This document shows positions 1-7,719 of a stretch of DNA of 64,000 nucleotides, in pieces. Origin of the DNA: Nocardia shimofusensis NBRC 100134. GTDB taxonomy: Bacteria > Actinomycetota > Actinomycetes > Mycobacteriales > Mycobacteriaceae. The stretch's first letter is position 1. Each line of letters starts with the position of its first letter. The stretch spans positions 124,001 through 188,000 of the forward strand of contig NZ_BDBT01000011.1 of the NCBI RefSeq assembly GCF_001613125.1, written 5' to 3'. The notes beneath the pieces were generated by a model that saw only the letters and a program-made list of their open reading frames with translations, had not been told where the DNA came from and searched no databases. Both the position numbers and the translations under genes were made by a program.

Positions 1-1072
1 ACTGAGGCTTCCGGATCTCACGCGGCCAGCTGACCATTCCGTCACGGATGTTGCCTGGGTAGATCAGAGGAGTCGCTGACTCGCACGGTTCGGTGCGCAA
101 ACATTCCTTTGAGCGAAAATCGACAACACGACCAGTCGACACAGTCATCCCGAGGGTGCTCAAACTATCAGGAAATGACAACATCTGCTCAGCGACTTCG
201 GTGTCTTCGTCGTTGGCGGCAATGCGAATAAAGCGATGGGGGTCGCTGGGATGCACGACTTCCGAGTATGAAACATCGCGGTGCGCAGCGTCGTCTTCAT
301 GTCCGTTGCTGGTAGACAGCGTCACGCGGCCACGAGAGCCACCCTTTGTGCCGGAGAAGATAACATTCTCCTGCAGAACACCTGTATCTGCGAAAACAGT
401 CGATCGAGACTCGAAGACATGAACTCTATTAAGCGCGAGCTCATCAAGGAGAAACCTGCGAAAATCGCCGAAATACGGGCCGTTACAGAACGATCGCGGA
501 GTAATCGCGACAAGCTGGCCCCTTGGGTTGAGTGCGGCAGTTGCGAGCGCTAGGAACGCTGCGTACAAATTGGGTGCGTCCACACCCACACTCCGCACGG
601 CAGCACGAGCCGATGATGATGCGGCCAGCTTCGCGTACGGCGGGTTTTGTATCACTAAGTCAAATCCGGTGAGCCTTTGGTCAGCATCCAGTCCGGTGGA
701 TTCTGCGATGTAGTCACCGACAATGAAGTCGGCGCTGACTCGGCCACGGCCAGCGTCCCTGCAAATATCAAGCGTGTTCGCCAGGTAGGGTGCCACTGTG
801 GAGTCACGCTCAACTGCAACAATATGGACCGATAAACCCGGACATTCTTGAAGTATCCGTGCCACAAGCGCAGCGGTCAGCATTCCCGAGCCAGCACCGG
901 GATCAAGGACACGGATGTGTCCACTGCCCGGCAGTGCGGGCATCTTTGCGATCAACGATGCTGCCCGAGACGGGGTGAAGAACTGACCGAGCGCCTCCTG
1001 ACTCTTCGGGTCCAGCCCGGAGAGCGCGGCTACTCGGTTCCGTTCAGCGATGGCCAGGATGTCGCGGGACAT
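1..1072 (-). CDS. Eco57I-type N6-adenine DNA methyltransferase, cut by left window edge
   Basis: The first ~357 residues of a SAM-dependent adenine methyltransferase; the C-terminus lies outside the window. It would be the modification part of a restriction-modification system. Visible: QFFTP at residues 30-34, the SAM-binding loop VLDPGAGSGML at 55-65, and the N6-adenine catalytic motif NPPY at 143-146 followed by a region typical of Eco57I/BsuBI/PstI-type enzymes. The frame has no stop from the edge to the chosen ATG. It stays open further upstream towards the insertion sequence, so the exact start is uncertain. A cognate nuclease would be expected past the left edge. The family assignment is strong; which system it belongs to cannot be told. 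Confidence 0.85.
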   Translation of the reverse strand, partial: MSRDILAIAERNRVAALSGLDPKSQEALGQFFTPSRAASLIAKMPALPGSGHIRVLDPGAGSGMLTAALVARILQECPGLSVHIVAVERDSTVAPYLANTLDICRDAGRGRVSADFIVGDYIAESTGLDADQRLTGFDLVIQNPPYAKLAASSSARAAVRSVGVDAPNLYAAFLALATAALNPRGQLVAITPRSFCNGPYFGDFRRFLLDELALNRVHVFESRSTVFADTGVLQENVIFSGTKGGSRGRVTLSTSNGHEDDAAHRDVSYSEVVHPSDPHRFIRIAANDEDTEVAEQMLSFPDSLSTLGMTVSTGRVVDFRSKECLRTEPCESATPLIYPGNIRDGMVSWPREIRKPQ

Positions 1073-1301
1073 CCGCTCATCATGCCCGACCCTAGACGAT
1101 GGGTCCAAGCCCAGGGCATCGGGCACACCCCCAAAGACAATTGCATCAGTCCGAGGGCCGGGACCGATCCGAGGTCGGTTAACTCCTGATCTCAGACTGT
1201 CAGGTCCGCTCTGCGAGAAGATGCACCACCGCGCCCAGCCGCCACGGCCCCGTCCCGGGTGCGGGGAACGACGGGGCTGCTGCACGATGAGGTGACAGTG
1301 G

Positions 1302-2162
1302 TTACGCAGCCTGTCGGGCTGCTGTGGTCATGATCGTTTCGAACTCCACCGGGGTCAACCGGCCGAGTCGGGTTTGACGTCGGCGGCGGTGGTAGGTGCG
1401 TTCGATCCAGGTCACGATCGCGATCCGGAGTTGTTCGCGGGTGTTCCAGCTGCAGCGGTCCAGGACGTTGCGTTGCAGCAGGCTGAAGAAGCTTTCCATC
1501 GCCGCGTTGTCCCCGGCCGCACCGACCCGGCCCATCGATCCGACCAGGTCGTGCCGGTTCAACGCGTGGACGAAGCGCCGGGAACGAAATTGCGACCCGC
1601 GGTCGGTGTGGACGATGCAGCCGGCGACCTCACCACGACGGGCGACAGCATTGTTCAACGCCGTCACCGCCAGCCTGGACTTCATGCGCGAGTCGATCGA
1701 GTAGCCCACGATCCGCCCGGAAAACACGTCCTTGACCGCGCAAATATAGAGCTTGCCTTCGCTCGTCCGATGCTCGCTGATGTCGCTGAGCCACAACGCA
1801 TTCGGCCGGTCTGCGGTGAAGTTGCGGTTGACGAGGTCATCGTGGACCGGCGGTCCCGGTCTTGTGGTTTTGCTGCGGCGGGGTTTGCCGAACACGCTCC
1901 ACCACCGGTTGGCCGAGCAGATCCGCCAGGCGGTCCGCCCGGTCATCGATTCCCCCGCCTCGGCGGCTTCATCGGCCAGGAATCGGTATCCGAACTCGGG
2001 GTCGTCGCGGTGAGCGTCGAACAAGGCGTTGGATCGATAGGCCTCGGTCAGTTCGCTGTCGGTGATCGGCGCGGCCAGCCAGCGGTAATAGGGTTGGCGA
2101 GCCAGTTTCAACACCCGGCACGTGACCGCCACCGCAACACCCTCGGCGGCAAGTTCTTTCAC
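1302..2162 (-). CDS. IS3-family transposase OrfB (DDE integrase core)
   Basis: A 286-residue catalytic transposase subunit that cuts and joins the element ends. It has an HTH_21-like N-terminal region and an rve integrase core. The acidic triad is visible as the Asp in LWLSDISEH, the Asp in VHTDRGSQF and the Glu in AAMESFFS, with the usual K/R seven residues after the Glu (LLQRNV). Translation starts at a GTG whose last bases overlap the orfA stop (GTGA), so it is probably translationally coupled to orfA. Length and motifs are normal for an active IS3 OrfB. Confidence 0.93.
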   Translation of the reverse strand: MKELAAEGVAVAVTCRVLKLARQPYYRWLAAPITDSELTEAYRSNALFDAHRDDPEFGYRFLADEAAEAGESMTGRTAWRICSANRWWSVFGKPRRSKTTRPGPPVHDDLVNRNFTADRPNALWLSDISEHRTSEGKLYICAVKDVFSGRIVGYSIDSRMKSRLAVTALNNAVARRGEVAGCIVHTDRGSQFRSRRFVHALNRHDLVGSMGRVGAAGDNAAMESFFSLLQRNVLDRCSWNTREQLRIAIVTWIERTYHRRRRQTRLGRLTPVEFETIMTTAARQAA

Positions 2163-2467
2163 GAGCGGGTAGAGCCTTTTCCCGGCAGGTTCGCCTGCGA
2201 CAGATACGCTGCCGCCCGGCGCAAAACCTCGTTCTCCTGCTCGAGCAACCGGATCCGGCGCCGGGCCTCACGCAGTTCAGCGGACTCGCTGGTGGTGGTC
2301 CCGGGCTTCACGCCGTCGTCGATGTCGGCTTGACGCAACCATTTGGTCAACGTCATCGGATGGACTCCGAAATCGGCCGCGATCTGTTCCAGGGTCACGC
2401 CGTCTTCACGGTTACGGGCGACGCGAACCACGTCGTCACGGAACTCACGCGGGTAGGGCTTGGGCAC
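2159..2467 (-). CDS. IS3-family transposase OrfA (HTH_Tnp_1)
   Basis: A 102-residue DNA-binding partner of OrfB. The N-terminal half is a helix-turn-helix (YPREFRDDVVRVARNRE, then GVTLEQIAADFGVH and MTLTKWLRQAD). The C-terminal half is a leucine-zipper-like coil (ELREARRRIRLLEQENEVL) as in other IS3 OrfA proteins. GTG at 2467 was chosen because GGAAGG lies just upstream and homologous OrfA proteins begin with the same PKPYP-type motif. The frame extends slightly further upstream without a better ribosome site. Confidence 0.88.
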   Translation of the reverse strand: MPKPYPREFRDDVVRVARNREDGVTLEQIAADFGVHPMTLTKWLRQADIDDGVKPGTTTSESAELREARRRIRLLEQENEVLRRAAAYLSQANLPGKGSTRS

Positions 2468-2671
2468 GATGACATCCTTCCAGGCATACCCTCCGGTAAG
2501 CCAGATCGATGTCACCTATCAGTGCAGCAGCCCCGACGGATGACATCCACTGAGGCTGGCGATAAACCCGCTCGACAACGCGCGGCAGACGGTGTTGGAT
2601 ATTCTGCGGAGTTCTCTGCACGCACCAGCACAAGCACGCCGTAAGAGCGACTTTGGGAGGCGGATCCCAGC

Positions 2672-3280
2672 GTGACCATCGACATCAACTGCCCCGATTG
2701 TGGTCTGCTCGACTGCGTCCAGAGCGTGCCCGCATTATGTGCGGGTGGTACCTCGACCTCTCTCGCGGCGGGCTCGTACTCGGGTGTCGCTTTTTCGTCG
2801 GCTGGGTTCATGCCGGCCGTCGGGACCATGACCGTCGACCGCACGCACACGTCCTCCCTGGCGGCCAGCTTCGCCCTCGCTCCGGCCATGCGTGCGACGA
2901 GTCGGTTGACGCGGGTGGGTTGGTTGTTGATGATTCCGGCGGTGCTGGCGTTGCCGCCGTCGATCGGGTCTGTGGTCATGGAGGACCCTGATGTTCCTCG
3001 CTGGGCAGCGGTAGTCGTTGCACTGTTCTTCGTAGGTGCGCTCGCCTGCCCCGGACTGCTGACATTGGCCGTAGCCAGCGGTCGACGTCGCATCAATCGT
3101 CGGATCGCGCGCGGCCGCGGGCGTGCGCGCCCGGTGTGGCAGGCCGGGTTCTATTGCCATCGATGCGGCTCCGGATTCTGGCCGCACTCGCCCGCTCCGG
3201 GTATCCCTGCCCGTCAGGCGCTCACGCCTCAGCACTTTCGGTGGCATGTGTGGCAGGCCGGTGGCTACGCCGCGTACTGA
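2672..3280 (+). CDS. zinc-ribbon and two-helix membrane protein, unknown function
   Basis: A 202-residue protein of a type common in actinomycetes. A CPDC knuckle lies at residues 7-10. A Ser/Gly/Ala-rich segment follows, then two hydrophobic helices (about 83-104 and 112-137), a basic RRRINRRIARGRGRAR stretch and a second knuckle FYCHRCGSGFWP near the C-terminus. The two CxxC pairs probably form one zinc site on the cytoplasmic face. GGAGG sits about 12 bases upstream of the ATG. No enzymatic motif is present and the function is unknown. It lies just outside the IS right end and reads away from it. Confidence 0.7.
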   Translation: MTIDINCPDCGLLDCVQSVPALCAGGTSTSLAAGSYSGVAFSSAGFMPAVGTMTVDRTHTSSLAASFALAPAMRATSRLTRVGWLLMIPAVLALPPSIGSVVMEDPDVPRWAAVVVALFFVGALACPGLLTLAVASGRRRINRRIARGRGRARPVWQAGFYCHRCGSGFWPHSPAPGIPARQALTPQHFRWHVWQAGGYAAY

Positions 3281-3445
3281 TCTCCTCGTTCCGCCGTTGG
3301 CTTACTCACGCTGATCAGCGGGTGGGGCACCCCTGAACTTCAGGCACATGGCCGACCGCGTATTGCCCGTCGTAGCCGCCGCGATACTTGCAGCTCACCG
3401 ATAGCAAATACATACCGACCGGTGTGATCGGCTAGTGTTCAACAG

Positions 3446-3640
3446 GTGCATTTCGAGGTCGGGTCGTTGATCAAGGTCGTCGCTGGCGGCGTCAGCGTGT
3501 TCCGGGTACTCGAGATCGGTGTCGACGGCAACCCGGATATGGCGTTGGTGCAGTCCGTGGAAGATCAGCCCGGCGTCTACCCGTGGCGAACCGATTTGTC
3601 TCTGGCGGTGCCCGCCGATCTTCCACCCTCTCCGAGATAG
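3446..3640 (+). CDS. small conserved hypothetical protein
   Basis: A 64-residue protein starting at GTG with sequence HFEVGSLIKVV, a beta-rich pattern reminiscent of small SH3-like or KOW-like folds, and a conserved-looking tail YPWRTDLSLAVP. No domain can be named. It is convergent with the coiled-coil gene that follows. Codon use fits a coding frame, but the start and function are uncertain. Confidence 0.5.
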   Translation: MHFEVGSLIKVVAGGVSVFRVLEIGVDGNPDMALVQSVEDQPGVYPWRTDLSLAVPADLPPSPR

Positions 3641-3708
3641 TCCGGCGAGCCGCCAGCGAAACCGCTGGGAACGAGTCAACCTTGTCCGCCGCCGTCCGTG
3701 TGTGTGGG

Positions 3709-4212
3709 TCACTCGCTGTTCTGCTGGGGTACTCCTGGTTCGTCGGGCAGGTCCTCGCGATCGGATACTGCGATCGCTGTTCGAGGGTGCGCTGCCGGTG
3801 ACTGCGACGGCTCGGTCCGCGCGAGGGTGAGGAGTTGTCGGGCCTGCTTGGGGGTGATTTCGAGCAGGTTGGCGACATCGTCGTCGGTGTGGCCGGGTTG
3901 GTCTCGAATGGTTCTGGCCGCGGCGGCTTGCTCTGCGCGCAGCGCCGCGATGCGCGCGTCGGCCTCGTCTTGGACGACGCCGATGCGGCGGCGTAGCTCC
4001 GCGGTCTCGTCATCGCGTTCGGTCTCGCACAGGGTGATCGATTGCCACGCCGCGAGATAGCGCCGCACCGCGGCCGTGGTGGCGCGTTCTCGCTCGCGCA
4101 TTTGCTCACGGCGCTGGCGCACGCGCGCTCGTGATCGTTCCAGTCGTTGAAGGAGTTCTGGTGATCGATCGGCTCGTGGTCGTGATGTGCGTGGCGGGCG
4201 GCGTGAAGTCAT
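3709..4212 (-). CDS. coiled-coil protein with C-terminal helix-turn-helix-like segment
   Basis: A 167-residue hypothetical protein. A basic N-terminus (SRRPPRTSRPRADRS) is followed by a long Arg/Glu-rich heptad region (about residues 20-110, including RRRIGVVQDEADARIAALRAE). Then comes a compact segment HTDDDVANLLEITPKQARQLL that reads like a winged or sigma-like HTH. The frame is open 66 codons further, but ATG 4212 has a strong GGAGG six bases upstream, so it is preferred. It is divergent from the amidoligase cassette and could be its regulator, though only position and the HTH-like segment suggest this. Confidence 0.65.
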   Translation of the reverse strand: MTSRRPPRTSRPRADRSPELLQRLERSRARVRQRREQMRERERATTAAVRRYLAAWQSITLCETERDDETAELRRRIGVVQDEADARIAALRAEQAAAARTIRDQPGHTDDDVANLLEITPKQARQLLTLARTEPSQSPAAHPRTAIAVSDREDLPDEPGVPQQNSE

Positions 4213-4348
4213 AGCTGACCTCCAAGGGCGTTCGGCCAGCCCGCTCGATCCTCCCTCGGCGATCTTACCCCGCTCGATGCTTGAGCACCGCCCCTTGATT
4301 GCCGTCCCCGCTACCTCGTCTACCTCGTCCTGCTTCCTCGTCCCCTTC

Positions 4349-4385
4349 GAACGCCGGCCCGGAGTCCTGCTCCGGGTCGGCGTTC
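4349..4385 (+). promoter_or_regulatory. intergenic hairpin before amidoligase 1
   Basis: Two 16-base arms (4349-4364 and 4370-4385) pair with one G-U wobble around a 5-base loop, ending 23 bases before the amidoligase ATG. There is no U-run directly after it, so it is better read as an mRNA leader or processing structure than a classical terminator. It belongs to a series of hairpins in the gaps between neighbouring genes. Confidence 0.75.
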
Positions 4386-4408
4386 TGTCATTTCTGGAAG
4401 GTGCTGTC

Positions 4409-5617
4409 ATGCCTCATCCCGTTCTCGTGGTGAATCCGACATGCGTGGTGTGTCGCCGCGCCCGCGCCGGCGACTTGTACGTGCTCGACGAAATCGCTGG
4501 TCAGTGGCTGTGCCCGAGTTGTGTGTTCGAGGTGCCGCGCTGTGATCGCTGCCGCGGATTGACGCGCGAGCCGATCACCACCTCGGAGGATCAGCGGCTG
4601 TGCCGGTCGTGCGCGGCGGGGCTGGTGGGGTGTGTGTCGTGCCGGGCGTTGACCGCCCCGTCGTTGCGCACCGACACCGGCGAGTTCGTGTGCGCCCGGT
4701 GCGCGATGGTCTTCTTCGATCGCTGCTTCAGCTGCGCGCGCTACAGCGACGCCAGCCGCTACCTCTCCGGTGGCCAGCGGGTGTGCCGACGGTGCGTGAC
4801 CGGGTTCGAGTCCTGCCCGGACTGCCGAACCTTGCTTCGTGCTGGCCGGGCGTGTGATTTGTGCGCGCGCCCGGATCGGGTGTGGAACTACAGCTTCAAG
4901 CCAGATCCCCGCTTCCACGGCGACGGGCCGCTGTTCCTGGGGTTGGAGCTCGAGATCATCGTGCCAGAGCACTCCTACGCCGAGTGCGTTGCCCTGGCGG
5001 CCGAAGAGCTGGGTGGTCTGGGCTATTTGAAGCAGGATTCCTCGATCCGGCCCACCGGGTTCGAGCTGGTCACCCATCCGATGTCCTACGGGTACGCGAT
5101 CGAGCGTTTCCCGTGGTCGCTGCTGGACGCTCTGGCCGAGCGCGGGTGTGAGACCGACTCCACGGTCGGGTTGCACGTGCATGCCAGCCGCGCCGGGTTC
5201 GCCTCACCTGCCCATATCTATCGCTGGTTGAAGCTGTTGTACCGCAACGAATCCGCTGTCGCCCGGCTGGCCCGGCGGCGTTCGCATTACGCGCCGTTCG
5301 ACGTGCTCGCCCGGGCGAAGGCCCGCGATACCGCCAAGAGCCATCAGCATGCACTGGGGTTGGACCGGTATCAGGCGATCAACCCCTACCCCCGTCACAC
5401 CCTCGAGCTGCGGGTGTTCGCCAGCTCGCTGGACGTGCAGTGCGTGCAGGCAGCGCTGGCGTTCACGACCGCCTCGATCCACTACACCCGCGATCTGCGG
5501 GTCACCGATGTGCGTGCCGGGGCCTGGGAGTGGACGCGGTTCGCCGCCTGGGCCGCCGCGCAACCCGCCTATCGGCCGCTGGTCGCGGAGATGGAGGACT
5601 TGGCATGTGCCTGCTGA
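4409..5617 (+). CDS. zinc-ribbon amidoligase (GS-like COOH-NH2 ligase), copy 1
   Basis: A 402-residue fusion. Residues ~12-165 hold about ten CxxC knuckles (CVVC at 12-15, CPSC at 35-38, CDRC at 45-48 and so on), enough for about five zinc sites. Residues ~170-402 match the amidoligase_2 family of glutamine-synthetase-like carboxylate-amine ligases: GLELE at 178-182, GFELVTHPMS near 217-226, GLHVHASR near 254-261 and TLELRVFASSL near 331-341, where the family places ATP/metal and substrate residues. Such ligases make an amide or peptide bond at the cost of ATP. GGAAGG precedes ATG 4409. The 3' end overlaps the amidotransferase gene by 13 bases, so ammonia from glutamine is the likely amine donor. 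The substrate is unknown. Confidence 0.83.
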   Translation: MPHPVLVVNPTCVVCRRARAGDLYVLDEIAGQWLCPSCVFEVPRCDRCRGLTREPITTSEDQRLCRSCAAGLVGCVSCRALTAPSLRTDTGEFVCARCAMVFFDRCFSCARYSDASRYLSGGQRVCRRCVTGFESCPDCRTLLRAGRACDLCARPDRVWNYSFKPDPRFHGDGPLFLGLELEIIVPEHSYAECVALAAEELGGLGYLKQDSSIRPTGFELVTHPMSYGYAIERFPWSLLDALAERGCETDSTVGLHVHASRAGFASPAHIYRWLKLLYRNESAVARLARRRSHYAPFDVLARAKARDTAKSHQHALGLDRYQAINPYPRHTLELRVFASSLDVQCVQAALAFTTASIHYTRDLRVTDVRAGAWEWTRFAAWAAAQPAYRPLVAEMEDLACAC

Positions 5618-6399
5618 CCTACTACCCGCCCACCGTCGTCCCGGATCCGATCGCCTTGTTCTACGGCGCGGGCGCGAACCCGCACGGGCACGGCTACGCC
5701 GTCCTCACCGGCACCGAGATCATCGTCGGTCACGGTATGGCAGCCGAGTCGGTGATCGAGGAGTTCGTCGCCGTGCGGGCACGTCACCGCCACGGTGCGG
5801 CGTTGTTCCATTCCCGCTACGCCACCCAAGGCGCCCGGGAGCTCGGCAACTGTCACCCCTTCCCGCTCGGCGGGGATCGGCGGACAGTGTTGGCGCACAA
5901 CGGGACGCTGCCCAAGCGGGTGCATCCCCGGGCCTACGATCCGCGCTCGGATACCCGGATCGCGGCCGAGGATTATCTGCCTGGTTCCCCGTTCGGGTCG
6001 ATCGACACCCGACGTGGGGCGCGGGGGCTGTCGCAATGGCTGGGCCGCAGCAAGCTGGTGATCCTGACCGTCGATCCCGCCTACCAGCAACAGGCATACG
6101 TGTTCGGTGAGCAGGCCGGCATCTGGGAGGACGGGATCTGGTACTCCAACACCAGTTACCTCCCGCCGGCCCGGCGCTGGCCGGGAAAGTACCGATACCT
6201 GTGCGGATACTGCTGGCGTTTCGACGTCTACCGCACCAGCCGGTACTGCGGTGACTGCGGCTGGTGCTTCGCCTGCCGCACCCCGGTCCCCGACTGCTCC
6301 TGTCGTCCGCCGCGGCCCTGCGAACCCGGCGCAGACATCTCCGGCCCGACTGTCGGACGGCATCGTCACGCAGCTGTCTCCTCACTGACCCGCCCCTGA
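5605..6399 (+). CDS. class II glutamine amidotransferase with zinc-ribbon tail, copy 1
   Basis: A 264-residue Ntn-type amidotransferase that would free ammonia from glutamine. The start is fixed by chemistry: ATG followed directly by Cys2, the nucleophile exposed when Met is removed. Other family marks are HSRYAT (69-74), NCHPF (82-86), AHNG (97-100) and the SDTRIAAEDYL segment. The last ~70 residues are a cysteine cluster (CGYCW, CGDCGWCFAC, CSC), which ordinary amidotransferases lack; it mirrors the zinc ribbons of the partner ligase. It overlaps the ligase stop by 13 bases, implying coupled translation and probably a complex. Confidence 0.85.
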   Translation: MCLLTYYPPTVVPDPIALFYGAGANPHGHGYAVLTGTEIIVGHGMAAESVIEEFVAVRARHRHGAALFHSRYATQGARELGNCHPFPLGGDRRTVLAHNGTLPKRVHPRAYDPRSDTRIAAEDYLPGSPFGSIDTRRGARGLSQWLGRSKLVILTVDPAYQQQAYVFGEQAGIWEDGIWYSNTSYLPPARRWPGKYRYLCGYCWRFDVYRTSRYCGDCGWCFACRTPVPDCSCRPPRPCEPGADISGPTVGRHRHAAVSSLTRP

Positions 6400-6418
6400 T
6401 TCTGCCAATTCCCGCAGA

Positions 6419-6452
6419 GCCCCGCACCAGCTGATTCCCGTCGGTGCGGGGC
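6419..6452 (+). terminator. hairpin with T-run after cassette 1
   Basis: A perfect 10-bp stem (GCCCCGCACC at 6419-6428 with GGTGCGGGGC at 6443-6452) is followed at once by TTTTCTG. This looks like an intrinsic terminator or attenuator. It lies only 38 bases before the second amidoligase, so partial read-through would set the ratio of the two cassettes. Confidence 0.75.
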
Positions 6453-6489
6453 TTTTCTGTCCCCTTTGTCCGAAAGGTCGTGATCATTC

Positions 6490-7719
6490 ATGCCTGCTGC
6501 CATCCTGGCCGACACCGCATGTGAGGAGTGCTCCCTTCCCGTTGCGGCGATCGCGCTGACCGAGACGGTCGAAGGCGACCGATTGTGCGTGTCCTGCCTG
6601 TCCGAGGTCGCGTGCTGTGACGAGTGCGCCACTCCTGCCCGGGAGCGGCGTCTGACAGTGGACGGCACGTGGTTGTGCGGTGAATGCCGTATCGGCTGGC
6701 ACCGCTGTCAGGACTGCGACCACCACACCCGCGACATCACCGCGATCATCAGCGGCAACGACGTGTGCGAGGACTGCCGCGACCGCTACAGCACCTGCGA
6801 CGACTGCGGCGCCTACGCCGCGAACACGGTCTACGTCGATGACGGCGACCAGGTGTGCTCGACCTGCGAATACGACAACTACCACGAGTGCGCCGACTGC
6901 ACCACGCTCATTCTTCGCACCGATTCCTACTGCAGCTCGTGCGAGCACTCCTCCAGCGGACATCCCCATATCCACGACTACGACTACAAGCCCGCCCCCG
7001 TCTTCCATGGGGATGGCCCGCTGTTCCTGGGGCTCGAGCTGGAACTGCAGGCCCCCCGCCATGTTCTCGACGAGGCCGCCGACACCGCCGTCGAGCACCT
7101 CCGAGGGCTCGGCTACCTGAAGGAAGACGGATCGATCCGGCCGTGCGGGTTCGAACTCGTCACCCACCCGATGTCGTATGCCTTCGCTCGCGAGCAGTTC
7201 CCGTGGTCGCTGCTGACCCGGCTGCGGCTGCTCGGCGCTTACACCGACGACGGTGTCGGCATCCACATCCACCTCTCCCGAGCGGGGTTCACCTCGCCCG
7301 GGCACATCTATCGGTGGCTGAAGTTCGTTTACCGCAACGAAACGCCTGTCACCGCCTTGGCTCGGCGCAGTTCCAGCCAGTGGGCCGAGTTCAGTCCCGA
7401 CGCCCGGGCACGTGCGGCCGACGACGCGAAACGCACCTATCGACGCGATATCTACATTCCGCGCTACGAGGCGGTCAACGTCCGCCCCACCACCACTTTC
7501 GAGCTGCGGATATTCGCCAGCTCGCTCAAACCACAGCAGGTCAAGGCCGCGCTCGCCTTCGCCGCCGCGTCGGTGGAGTACACCCGCCACCTCACCGCAG
7601 CTCAGATCGCGCGGCGTCGCGGCTGGGAATGGCCCGCGTTCTGCGCCTGGGTCGCCAACCGACGTCCTGCCTACGCCCCGCTGCTCGCCGAAATGGAGGC
7701 CCTGCGTTGTGCATCCTGA
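6490..7719 (+). CDS. zinc-ribbon amidoligase (GS-like COOH-NH2 ligase), copy 2
   Basis: A 409-residue paralogue of the ligase at 4409-5617 with the same order: about ten CxxC knuckles in the first ~155 residues (CEECS, CVSC, CDEC, CGEC, CQDC and others), then the amidoligase domain with FLGLELELQ, EDGSIRP, GFELVTHPMSYAF, GIHIHLSR and TFELRIFASSL. The catalytic part is clearly alike in both copies, while the zinc-ribbon part is more diverged. This suggests the same chemistry with different partners or targets. It overlaps the second amidotransferase by 13 bases, as in cassette 1. The substrate is unknown. Confidence 0.83.
   Translation: MPAAILADTACEECSLPVAAIALTETVEGDRLCVSCLSEVACCDECATPARERRLTVDGTWLCGECRIGWHRCQDCDHHTRDITAIISGNDVCEDCRDRYSTCDDCGAYAANTVYVDDGDQVCSTCEYDNYHECADCTTLILRTDSYCSSCEHSSSGHPHIHDYDYKPAPVFHGDGPLFLGLELELQAPRHVLDEAADTAVEHLRGLGYLKEDGSIRPCGFELVTHPMSYAFAREQFPWSLLTRLRLLGAYTDDGVGIHIHLSRAGFTSPGHIYRWLKFVYRNETPVTALARRSSSQWAEFSPDARARAADDAKRTYRRDIYIPRYEAVNVRPTTTFELRIFASSLKPQQVKAALAFAAASVEYTRHLTAAQIARRRGWEWPAFCAWVANRRPAYAPLLAEMEALRCAS

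Larger units (their letters stand above)
1273..2534. mobile_element. IS3-family insertion sequence, 1262 bp
   Basis: The ends are inverted repeats matching at 21 of 25 positions (1273-1297 and 2510-2534), both beginning GGGGCTGCTGCAC and ending AGGTGACA. The trinucleotide GAC directly flanks both sides (1270-1272 and 2535-2537), a target duplication of the length usual for IS3 elements. Inside are two overlapping genes, orfA and orfB, transcribed leftwards. All parts look intact, so the insertion is probably recent. It lies about 200 bp upstream of the methyltransferase start; an open frame ending in a stop at 1200-1202 lies between them and may be the tail of a gene it interrupted. Confidence 0.9.

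Noticed and set aside
2535..2671. Upstream half of a gene interrupted by the IS, joining the frame that ends at 1200-1202
   Set aside because: Joining across one GAC gives an open frame, but the upstream part lacks a start and runs antisense into the zinc-ribbon gene; not convincing as a protein.
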